From positions 1 through 64,000 of the forward strand of contig BJHL01000007.1 in NCBI GenBank assembly GCA_014192545.1: a DNA stretch of 64,000 nt. The letters are read 5' to 3'. Positions 35,636 to 43,739 of this stretch are shown piece by piece. Both the position numbers and the translations under genes were made by a program. The notes under the pieces were generated by a model that did not search any database, was not told the DNA's origin, and worked only from the letters and a program-made list of their open reading frames with translations. Numbering within the stretch: the first letter of the stretch is position 1; each line of letters opens with the position of its first letter. The stretch is from Phycisphaerae bacterium (GTDB lineage: Bacteria > Planctomycetota > Phycisphaerae > Phycisphaerales > UBA1924).

Positions 35636-38107
35636 ATGTCCACCAACACCGCGAGCAATTCGAGTTGGTTCAAGGACGAAACGAGCCTCATTGCCGAGCT
35701 ACGCCGGTCGCGATTGGGACTTGGCAGTGCGCCTGACATCGCCGGGTACATGGAGCTGCGCGAGCTGGCCCGCGGCGGCCAAGGCGTCGTTTACACCGCT
35801 CAACAACAAAGCACGAAGCGGCCTGTCGCGCTCAAGGTACTTTCGGAGGCTCCGTTTTCGGGCCGCAGTCGCTTGCGGTTTGATCGCGAAGTTGAGCTCG
35901 CGGCAAGCTTGCGGCATCCGGGCATTGTGCGCGTGTACGACAGTGGCAGCACACGCGATGGTCGGCGGTATCTCGCTATGGAACTGGTCGATGGCCAGCG
36001 CCTGGATGAATGGGCAAAGGTTGATCGCGATTGGCGGCGAATTGTGCCGGTCTTTGCTGCGATTTGCGAAGCGATTCAACACGCCCACCAACGCGGCGTC
36101 ATTCATCGCGACATCAAACCCAGCAACGTGCGCGTCGATGCTGACGGCACCGCCAAGGTGCTGGACTTTGGACTCGCGCGGCCTGTTGAACTCACGGCAG
36201 ACGAAACACAAGTCACGCAAAACGGCCAGTTCATGGGCAGCATGCCCTTCGCAAGCCCCGAGCAAGCCAGTGGCGAGAACGACAAAATCGACACACGCAG
36301 CGACGTCTACAGCTTGGGTGTGATGTTGTACAACTTGCTCACGGGCAAGTTTCCATACAACGTCGACGGCTCGCTGCGCGAAGTTATTGAGCGCATCAAT
36401 ACGCAGACGCCACTACCGCTGCGCCGCAACGCGGCCAACGCGCCCCAAGACCTCGACATCGTCGTCGCCACGTGCCTCGCCAAAGAGCCGCAGCATCGGT
36501 ATCAATCATCCGGCGACTTGGCGGCGGACTTGCGACATGTGTTGGCGGGCGAACCGATCAAAGCCGTGCGCGAGAGTGCTTGGCGCACGCTGGGCCGGCA
36601 AGCCAAGCGATACCGCGCTATTGCGTGGACGACAGGCATCGCAGCCGCGCTGGTCGCGGGACTGCTGGTTGTCACTGTCCGTGCATCAGACATTGCAAAG
36701 CGCGAGCGCGATGCAGCGAAGGCGCAGACGACCATCGCCGAACAACAGAAGCAACGAGCAGAGTCGGCGAGTCAGTTCTTGACAAGCTTGTTCGGCGTCA
36801 CCACACCCGACAACCCCAAGGGCGGAGCGGACCTTCGCGCTGAGACCATGCTCGATCTGTCGATTGCTGAAATCGACAAACGATTCGCCAACGATAAAGC
36901 AACGGCAGGACAGATCTACTCGCACTTTGGTGCAGCCTATACGTCATTGGGCAAGACGGATAAGGGCGCCGAGGCGTTCAAGACTGCCATGGAACGCACG
37001 TGCGAGGTGCATGGCGAAAACTCGCCCGAGTATTTGAACGCCTTGGCGAACTACACCGATGCTTTGATGCGACTGAACAACCTCGAAGCTGCGATGCCAC
37101 TTGCGTTGCAGAGCGTTGCCCTGCTCGACCGCGTACCGGGTGTCAAGCCCGCTGACGGCGTGGCAATCATCAGTCGTCTGGGATTGCTCATTTGCAAGCA
37201 AGGCAAGCCCAAAGAAGCAATCGTGCTCTACCAGCAAGCGTTGGCTGGCTTCAAGCCCGTGACGAAAGAAGAACGCTACATATTCGCCAAAACCACCAAC
37301 AACATCGCCAGCGCGCAGCACGAGTTAGGCGAGTACGACAGCGCGCTCATGAATTACCGCGCTGCGTACAACGACTTTGTCGCACGCGATGGTGTCGCGA
37401 GTGGTGATGCGATCATTACCGCTAACAACATCGCGGTGCTGCTCATCGCCGTCGGCAACAACGAAGCGGCCGCCGCCGAACTCAAGAAGATCGTCGATGC
37501 ATGCGAGGCGAATCTGGGGCCTGAACATCCCAACACCATTCTGTTTACGGGCAATTACGCAAAGGCGTTGCAAGACAGCGGCAAAGTGAAAGAGTCGCTG
37601 CCGATCTTCGCAAGCGTCTTCGAGCGGCGCGTGCGACTGCTGGGCGAAACGAATCGCGACACGCTCATCACGATCAACAACTACGCGATGGCCCTGTCGG
37701 CAGATGGCCAACACGACCGCTCGCTAGAGATGAGTCGCAAAGCACTGGAACTTCGCACGAACACTCTGGGTGAGAAGCAAGTCGACACGATCATCAGCAT
37801 CAATGCGATGGGCCGGATTCTGCACGCCGCTGGCAAGCCCAGCGAAGCTTGGAGCTATTTCGAGCGTGCCCTCGCGCTCTCGGCTCCGGAAACCGGCAAT
37901 GTGCCCGCACAAAGCAGCACGCGGGCGGCCATCTTGTGCAATGCCGGTTACTGCCTGACGGACCTCAGCAAGTTTGATGACGCGGAGAAACTGATCGGCG
38001 AAGGCAAAGCGATCTACGCGGCGACGGTGCCAGCCACCAGTCCCGTCTTTGCTCGCATCGCAAAGGAAGAACAGAAACTTGCGGAGAAGCGAACGGCAAC
38101 CCGCTAA
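35636..38107 (+). CDS. Membrane Ser/Thr protein kinase with TPR sensor region
   Basis: 823 residues; ATG 35636 follows AAGGAT. The kinase domain (about 40-310) has ARGGQGVVY (Gly loop), VALKVL (Lys), HRDIKPSN (about 157), DFGLARP (about 177) and SPEQASG, so all catalytic residues are present. A single membrane helix, GIAAALVAGLLVVTV, lies near residue 335-349. The C-terminal 450 residues are TPR repeats (SHFGAAYTSLGKTDKGAEAF, NNIASAQHELGEYDSALMNY). A short coiled coil follows the membrane helix. It is probably a regulator of the adjacent ECF factor, with the TPRs sensing a periplasmic or protein partner. Confidence 0.92.
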   Translation: MSTNTASNSSWFKDETSLIAELRRSRLGLGSAPDIAGYMELRELARGGQGVVYTAQQQSTKRPVALKVLSEAPFSGRSRLRFDREVELAASLRHPGIVRVYDSGSTRDGRRYLAMELVDGQRLDEWAKVDRDWRRIVPVFAAICEAIQHAHQRGVIHRDIKPSNVRVDADGTAKVLDFGLARPVELTADETQVTQNGQFMGSMPFASPEQASGENDKIDTRSDVYSLGVMLYNLLTGKFPYNVDGSLREVIERINTQTPLPLRRNAANAPQDLDIVVATCLAKEPQHRYQSSGDLAADLRHVLAGEPIKAVRESAWRTLGRQAKRYRAIAWTTGIAAALVAGLLVVTVRASDIAKRERDAAKAQTTIAEQQKQRAESASQFLTSLFGVTTPDNPKGGADLRAETMLDLSIAEIDKRFANDKATAGQIYSHFGAAYTSLGKTDKGAEAFKTAMERTCEVHGENSPEYLNALANYTDALMRLNNLEAAMPLALQSVALLDRVPGVKPADGVAIISRLGLLICKQGKPKEAIVLYQQALAGFKPVTKEERYIFAKTTNNIASAQHELGEYDSALMNYRAAYNDFVARDGVASGDAIITANNIAVLLIAVGNNEAAAAELKKIVDACEANLGPEHPNTILFTGNYAKALQDSGKVKESLPIFASVFERRVRLLGETNRDTLITINNYAMALSADGQHDRSLEMSRKALELRTNTLGEKQVDTIISINAMGRILHAAGKPSEAWSYFERALALSAPETGNVPAQSSTRAAILCNAGYCLTDLSKFDDAEKLIGEGKAIYAATVPATSPVFARIAKEEQKLAEKRTATR

Positions 38108-38173
38108 CTCGGATTGCGCGAGCAAGCAGATTCACGCAAACCCAACAGCCCGCAACCCGCAACGCGACTACCA

Positions 38174-38734
38174 ATGCACATGACAACCACTCGCGAAATC
38201 GTGGCTTGTATCGAAGGTGAGTTTGTGGCCGTGCGGGCACTGGGCGACAAAGCCCTCGCACAAATGAACGTTCAGCAACTGCATACGTGCCTCGATCGTG
38301 AGACCAACTCGGCAGCGATCATCGTCAAGCACATGGCAGGCAACTTTCGCTCGCGATTTACTGACTTCCTGACAACCGACGGCGAGAAGCCATGGCGTAA
38401 TCGCGACCAAGAGTTCGTCGATGACTTCCCGCAGGATGAAGCAGGCCGCGAACGGATTCTCGCAACCTGGCAAGCAGGCTGGGAATGCGTGCTCGGTGCC
38501 ATCTCGCCACTGACGGACGCCGACCTCACGCGCGTCGTCACGATTCGCGGCCAGCCGCACACAGTGGTGCGTGCCCTCAGCCGTTCGCTCGCGCACGCGG
38601 GCTATCACACGGGGCAGTTGATGTGGTGCGCGCGCACAGTCGTTGGCAGCGAGCAGTGGAAAGTCATCACGATTGCACGCGGCGCGTCGGCGAACTTCAA
38701 CGATGGATTGGGATATTCGTCCAACTCGAGCTGA
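38174..38734 (+). CDS. DinB-like (DUF1572-type) protein
   Basis: 186 residues; a second ATG two codons later is equally possible. The four-helix DinB fold is suggested by TTREIVACIEGEFVAVRALG, DRETNSAAIIVKHMAGNF (His about 54) and SLAHAGYHTGQLMWCAR (two His, about 142 and 146), the usual metal-binding triad. Such proteins are metal-dependent thiol transferases or of unknown role. It is 66 bases downstream of the kinase, perhaps on the same transcript. Confidence 0.8.
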   Translation: MHMTTTREIVACIEGEFVAVRALGDKALAQMNVQQLHTCLDRETNSAAIIVKHMAGNFRSRFTDFLTTDGEKPWRNRDQEFVDDFPQDEAGRERILATWQAGWECVLGAISPLTDADLTRVVTIRGQPHTVVRALSRSLAHAGYHTGQLMWCARTVVGSEQWKVITIARGASANFNDGLGYSSNSS

Positions 38735-38777
38735 CGCGCGGCGAAACACGCGGCGTCACGACTAGCCCGAGATATCG

Positions 38778-38794
38778 GAATACCTGAGGTATTC
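38778..38794. promoter_or_regulatory. Perfect palindrome upstream of subtilase gene
   Basis: GAATACC-TGA-GGTATTC, 7-bp arms with a 3-base spacer, 142 bases before the subtilase start. It may be an operator for a dimeric regulator or a small hairpin; no T run follows. Confidence 0.4.
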
Positions 38795-38935
38795 TGGGGC
38801 GTCGCTGGCGGAACTAGTGGCTGCGGGATTCGTATAGATTTCCGGGTAGGCGGATTCTCGGCCAGTCGTGTTCGCGACGGGTCGATAGTCTTGGCAGGTT
38901 CTCGTTCGCATTCGCCGATTCAGGAATCGCTATCC

Positions 38936-41209
38936 ATGCGTCACACACGCTCTCTCATCGAGCCAGTTCGTTCATCGGTCGCAGCGCGAGCCGCGTTTGC
39001 CCTCGCGCTTGCGGCGGGCACGCTGTTGAGTGCGCAGGTTTCGCGCGCAGATGTCGCCGTCGCGCCGGCGAATGCTCCGCGAGCGGGCGTAATGCACCTT
39101 CGTACGGGCGATGTGGCGATGGCGATGCTGCCCAATCTGCTCGATGGCGATGCTGCGGGGCTTCTGCCGCAAGAGCCCGTCGTCATCACCCTTAATCGAG
39201 CAATGTCGCGCTTCACGCGAGCAGACCTGGCGGCGATGGGCATCACGCTGCACGGCTACTTGCCGACTGATGCGTACTTGGCATCATTACCTAGGTGGAC
39301 CGTCGCGCAAGCGAACGCGGCTGGCATGCTGAACAGCGTGTACACATTCGATGGTGCTTGGAAACTTGCGCCGCAGCTACTCGCCGATCCGACAGCAACG
39401 CCATGGAAATCAGCCCATCGCATGCAAGATGCCAAAGCAGGCAATGTGTGGGTGACGCTGGTTCTCATGCCCGGTGCCAGCGTGCAAGCAGCCATCGATG
39501 CGATGCAGAAGCTGCCAGACGTGCAGCATCGCAACACCAGCGTGCTGGGTGAGCAGCGCGTGCTCGACGCAGTTGTGCCGGTTGCTCAGATTGAATCGCT
39601 TCGCACCTTGCCCGGCTTGCAGTTCGCCGAGCCTGCGGCCGACTTTGCAGTTCGCAGCAACGCACTCACGCGGTGGGTGCTGCAGAGCAACGTCGTCGGT
39701 TCTGAATCAATCTTCGCTCGCGGCATCACCGGCACGGGCCAAGTCATCGGCATCGTTGATGATCCGGTTGACATCACCCACTGCTCGCTTGCCGACACCA
39801 ACCCCATCGGTCCCACGCACCGCAAAATTCTGGCGTACAACGGGCCGCTGAATTTGGTCAACGCACACGGCATGCACGTTGCCGTAACCGCACTGGGTGA
39901 CAGTGGCGACGCGACGGATCGCCGAGGCATGGCACCAGGCGCTAAGATGACTTTTGGCTCTATTCCTCCATTTGGCGAGCAATTTGTCTACGACACGTTC
40001 GAACTCAATCGCTCGCAAGGTGCGTTTGTTCACAACAACAGTTGGGGCAACGACTCGACCACGGCATACGACACAACCACGCGTGCCATCGACCGCTTCG
40101 TGCGCGATCACGAAGACCAGACGGTTGTCTTCAGCGTCAGCAACGAACAGACCGTGCGCAATCCTGAGAATGCCAAGAACATGCTGGGCATCGCAGGCAG
40201 TCGCAACTATCCCAATCAAGACGCCGCTTGCGTTGGTGGTATTGGTCCCACAAGTGACGGTCGCCGCAAGCCCGACTTGCAAACGCCCGGCTGCGGCATC
40301 ACGAGCGCGGCACTTCCTACCGAAGAAGACGCTTGCGGCGTTGTGACCTTCCCCAACGGTGCGAGCTTCGCAGCCCCCAGCGCAAGCGGCAGTGCGGCAT
40401 TAGTCAGGCAGTACTTCACCGAAGGTTTCTATCCAAGCGGTGCTGCGGTTGCGAGCAATGGATTCATTCCCAGCGGCGCACTGGTGCGCGCAACCTTGCT
40501 CAACGGCGCGGCCGACATGACCTCCGTGCAAGGCTGGCCCAACATGACCGAAGGTTGGGGCCGCATTCTGATCGATAATGCTTTGTGGTTCAGTGGCGTG
40601 ACGCCGGCCGAGAGCCGCCGACTCGTGCTGCGTGATATTCGCAACAGCGACCCGCGCGCACTCGAGAACTTCGAGGGTTTGACGTACTCAATCGACGTGA
40701 CATCAAGCTCGCAGCCGCTGAAGTTCACGCTGACATGGACCGATCAACCCGCGGAATTGTTCTCGTCGCTGGCGATGGTGAACAACCTTGATCTCGTCGT
40801 GACAAGTCCCGCAGGCGTGACGTACCTGGGCAACAACTTCAATCTTCGCTTCTCTGTGCCAGGAGGCGTCGCCGATGATCGCAATCTCGTCGAACAAATC
40901 AACGTCCCTTCGCCCGTCACGGGGCGCTGGCTGGTCTCGGTCGTCGGTACCAACGTGCCCATGGGCCCGCAAGGTTTCGCACTCGTCACCAGCGGCTCTG
41001 TGCTTGATGTGCCTTGCAACGACGTTGACTTCAACAACGACATGGTCTGGCCCAGCGAGCAGGACGTGATCGACTTCTTCAACGTCCTCGCAGGCGGCCC
41101 ATGCAGCACCGGCAACTGCGACGGCATCGACTTCAATAACGACAGCGTCTTCCCCAGTGACGAAGACGTTCTGCGTTTCCTCGCTGTTTACGGCGGCGAA
41201 GGTTGCTGA
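38936..41209 (+). CDS. Secreted KP-43-like subtilase (S8) with two dockerin-like modules
   Basis: 757 residues with AGGAA before the ATG. The signal peptide ends near residue 38. A propeptide-like region covers about 45-245. The catalytic Asp lies in VIGIVDDPVDITH (275), His in NAHGMHVAV (311) and Ser in NGASFAAPSASG (477). The His motif has Met for the usual Thr, the Ser motif has Ala/Phe for Thr/Met, and the oxyanion Asn may be in FSVSNEQ. The C-terminal beta-barrel (FTLTWTDQPAELF, MVNNLDLVVTSPAG) is that of KP-43-type oxidatively stable proteases. The modules (WPSEQD, FPSDED) form a third subtype; the last ends AVYGGEGC. Confidence 0.88.
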   Translation: MRHTRSLIEPVRSSVAARAAFALALAAGTLLSAQVSRADVAVAPANAPRAGVMHLRTGDVAMAMLPNLLDGDAAGLLPQEPVVITLNRAMSRFTRADLAAMGITLHGYLPTDAYLASLPRWTVAQANAAGMLNSVYTFDGAWKLAPQLLADPTATPWKSAHRMQDAKAGNVWVTLVLMPGASVQAAIDAMQKLPDVQHRNTSVLGEQRVLDAVVPVAQIESLRTLPGLQFAEPAADFAVRSNALTRWVLQSNVVGSESIFARGITGTGQVIGIVDDPVDITHCSLADTNPIGPTHRKILAYNGPLNLVNAHGMHVAVTALGDSGDATDRRGMAPGAKMTFGSIPPFGEQFVYDTFELNRSQGAFVHNNSWGNDSTTAYDTTTRAIDRFVRDHEDQTVVFSVSNEQTVRNPENAKNMLGIAGSRNYPNQDAACVGGIGPTSDGRRKPDLQTPGCGITSAALPTEEDACGVVTFPNGASFAAPSASGSAALVRQYFTEGFYPSGAAVASNGFIPSGALVRATLLNGAADMTSVQGWPNMTEGWGRILIDNALWFSGVTPAESRRLVLRDIRNSDPRALENFEGLTYSIDVTSSSQPLKFTLTWTDQPAELFSSLAMVNNLDLVVTSPAGVTYLGNNFNLRFSVPGGVADDRNLVEQINVPSPVTGRWLVSVVGTNVPMGPQGFALVTSGSVLDVPCNDVDFNNDMVWPSEQDVIDFFNVLAGGPCSTGNCDGIDFNNDSVFPSDEDVLRFLAVYGGEGC

Positions 41210-41326
41210 TCAACGCTCGCGATGCGTAAGTTTGTCATGATTCTGGTTTTGTTATCGAGAGCGAACAATCACACGCAATAGCGAAGCCCGGCCAGAATTG
41301 TTGCATTTCTCGCATACGTTTGCCCA

Positions 41327-43243
41327 ATGCCCCCGATTCTCGTCGCTCGCGAACTTTCCAAATCCTTCGGCACCCGTCAACTCTTCGCGTCCGTCGCGCT
41401 GAGCCTCGAAACGCGCGAACGCCTCGCGCTCATCGGCCCAAACGGCAGCGGCAAGAGCACGCTGCTCAAACTGCTCGCCAGTATGGAACACGCCGACAAA
41501 GGTGCCGTGACGTTCACTCGCGGCACACGCATCGCGTACGTCGCACAGAAAGACGAATTCCCCGAAGACTCCACAGTTCTTTCTGCAGTCATCGCGGGTC
41601 TGCATTCAACCGTGCATGACGAGCACGAAGCTGAACTCGCCGCCACGATGACGCTTGACCGACTCGGCATCGAGTATCACGATCAGAAGACAGCGACACT
41701 CTCGGGCGGCCAACGCAAGCGCCTCGCAATCGCGCGCGAGCTCGCGAAAGAACCCGACGCGATTCTTCTCGACGAACCCACAAACCACCTCGACGTCGAA
41801 GGCATCGATTGGCTTGAAGACCTGCTGCGAACCACGCAAGTGGCCAGCATCATCGTCACCCACGATCGCGACTTCCTCGAAAACGTCGCCACTCGCATCG
41901 TTGAACTCAGCGGGGCGTATCCGCAAGGAACATTCAGCGTCGCCGGAAATTACAGCGAGTTTCTCCGCCGAAAAAAGGAATTTCTCGACGGCCAAGCCGC
42001 CCAAGAACAAAGCCTCGCCAACCAAGTGCGCGAAGACTTGCGTTGGCTGGGTCGCGGTGCCAAAGCTCGCCGCACCAAGAGCAAGAGCCGCATCGAAGCC
42101 AGCTTCGAGCGCATGGACGAACTCGCCGAGCTGCGCGCACGCAACGCGCCTCAGCAAGCCGCAGCGATTCAGTTTGGCGCAACAGGCCGGCAAACACAAA
42201 AACTGCTCCAAGCCCGCGCACTTACCAAAGACCTCGCAGGCAAGCGGCTGTTTACTGATCTTGACATCGTGCTTGGTCCCAAGAGTGTGCTGGGTCTGCT
42301 TGGTCCCAACGGCAGCGGCAAAACCACGCTCATTCGCGTGCTGATGAAGCAACTTGAACCCGACGCGCCAACCGAAGAAGCCATCGAAGCAGCCAAGGAC
42401 GCGAACCTGCCCCCCAGCGCGCCGCCAGTTGGCACGGTGCAGCACGCCGACAAACTGCGTGTCGTGCTGTTCAGTCAGCATCGCACCGAGTTTGATCCCG
42501 GCATGACGCTGCGCGACGCGATGAGCCCCCACAGCGACGCCGTGATCTACAACGATCGCACCATTCACATCAACTCGTGGGCCAAACGCTTTCTGTTTAC
42601 GCCCGAGCAACTCAAGCAGCCCATGCGTGCCCTTTCAGGCGGCGAGCAAGCCCGCGTACATATCGCAAGGCTCATGCTCGAGCCCGCCGACTTGCTGATT
42701 CTCGACGAACCAACCAACGACCTTGATATTCCATCGCTCGAAGTGCTCGAAGAAAGCCTCGAAGAGTTTCCCGGCGCTGTGGTCCTCGTCACGCACGATC
42801 GCGCCATGCTCGCGCGATTGTCCACCACCATCATCGCCCTCGACGGCAAGGGCGGCGCGCGTCCCTTCGCCGACTACGCCCAGTGGGAGCGATATCACGA
42901 GTTGGAAGTTGAAGAAGAAGAAGTCTTGCGCAAGCAAGGCGGCAAGCCCGTTGATCGCCCTGCACCAACCGCAACACCAGCAGCCGCGCCGGTTGCAACC
43001 CCCGCCGCGCCGACGAAGAAAGGCAAACTTAGCTACAAAGAGCAGCAAGAACTTGCAACTATCGAACGCACGATTGAAGAAACCGAGAAGCTCGCGCGAT
43101 CGCTTGATGCGCAAATGGCCGATCCCAAAGTCATGGCCGACGCCAAGCAGTTTCAATCCATCTGCACGCAAGCCGGCGACGCCCACGCCAAAGTCGCCGC
43201 TCTCTACGAACGCTGGCACCAACTCGAAGCCAAACTCGGCTGA
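41327..43243 (+). CDS. uup: ABC-F family ATPase (Uup-like)
   Basis: 638 residues with two nucleotide-binding domains and no membrane part. Walker A sequences are GPNGSGKST (about 37) and GPNGSGKTT (about 328); signatures LSGGQRKR and LSGGEQAR; Walker B regions end DEPTNHLD and DEPTNDLD. The linker (about 215-275) is Lys/Arg-rich. A Pro/Ala stretch and then a C-terminal coiled coil (TIERTIEETEKLARSLDAQM) match Uup, which acts on ribosomes or branched DNA. It could equally be another ABC-F class. Confidence 0.88.
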   Translation: MPPILVARELSKSFGTRQLFASVALSLETRERLALIGPNGSGKSTLLKLLASMEHADKGAVTFTRGTRIAYVAQKDEFPEDSTVLSAVIAGLHSTVHDEHEAELAATMTLDRLGIEYHDQKTATLSGGQRKRLAIARELAKEPDAILLDEPTNHLDVEGIDWLEDLLRTTQVASIIVTHDRDFLENVATRIVELSGAYPQGTFSVAGNYSEFLRRKKEFLDGQAAQEQSLANQVREDLRWLGRGAKARRTKSKSRIEASFERMDELAELRARNAPQQAAAIQFGATGRQTQKLLQARALTKDLAGKRLFTDLDIVLGPKSVLGLLGPNGSGKTTLIRVLMKQLEPDAPTEEAIEAAKDANLPPSAPPVGTVQHADKLRVVLFSQHRTEFDPGMTLRDAMSPHSDAVIYNDRTIHINSWAKRFLFTPEQLKQPMRALSGGEQARVHIARLMLEPADLLILDEPTNDLDIPSLEVLEESLEEFPGAVVLVTHDRAMLARLSTTIIALDGKGGARPFADYAQWERYHELEVEEEEVLRKQGGKPVDRPAPTATPAAAPVATPAAPTKKGKLSYKEQQELATIERTIEETEKLARSLDAQMADPKVMADAKQFQSICTQAGDAHAKVAALYERWHQLEAKLG

Positions 43244-43273
43244 TGCTGCCCGCGAATAAACCTACCATTACGC

Positions 43274-43507
43274 ATGAGCATCGCTCGATCCTTTCCCGTC
43301 GTCATGATCCCGCAGCCCGAAGGTGGTTACTTCGTGCAATGCCCAACGCTGCCGGGATGCTTCAGTCAAGGCGAAACTGTGGAGGAATGCCTCACGAACA
43401 TTCGCGAGGCAATTGAGCTGACGATCGAAGACTTGCAGGCCAACGGCCAATCCATACCTGTTGCGACCGGACCTGCCATCGTCACCGAAATCACGTTCGC
43501 CGCATGA
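43274..43507 (+). CDS. hicB: HicB-type antitoxin
   Basis: 77 residues: FPVVMIPQPEGGYFVQCPTL followed by PGCFSQGETVEECLTNIREAIEL is the partial RNase H-like HicB fold (usually DxxGY.V..PDLPGC.S.G.T.EEA..N..EAI). There is no obvious C-terminal DNA-binding domain, so it is a short HicB. It overlaps the toxin gene by four bases (ATGA), giving translational coupling. TACCAT lies five bases before the ATG. Confidence 0.85.
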   Translation: MSIARSFPVVMIPQPEGGYFVQCPTLPGCFSQGETVEECLTNIREAIELTIEDLQANGQSIPVATGPAIVTEITFAA

Positions 43508-43731
43508 GCGCGCTGCCAGTCATCTCAGGACGCGAGACCATCGCGGCTCGTGCGCGGCTCGGATATCTCGTCGTGCGTCAAAAGGGAAGTCACGTTCGAC
43601 TTCGTCGTCCCACTGACACGTCTCGACCACCACTCACCGTACCAGATCACAAAGAGCTCAAATCCGGCACACTGCGAGCGATCATCCGCGATGCTGGCCT
43701 CACAGTTGACCAGTTCAATGCTCTTCTCTGA
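43504..43731 (+). CDS. hicA: HicA-type mRNA interferase toxin
   Basis: 75 residues. The dsRBD-like HicA fold is indicated by ARLGYLVVRQKGSHVRLRRP with the catalytic-type His in GSHVRL (about 30), VPDHKELKSGTLRAIIRDAG and TVDQFNALL. It would cleave mRNA when free of HicB. The antitoxin gene comes first here, the reverse of the common hicA-hicB order. purB starts eight bases after the stop. Confidence 0.87.
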   Translation: MSALPVISGRETIAARARLGYLVVRQKGSHVRLRRPTDTSRPPLTVPDHKELKSGTLRAIIRDAGLTVDQFNALL

Positions 43732-43739
43732 AAGTGCAA

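Noticed and set aside
15126..41209. A cellulosome-like scaffoldin or cohesin gene
   Set aside because: No protein in the window shows repeated cohesin-like beta domains; the dockerin-like tails are the only half of such a system seen here.
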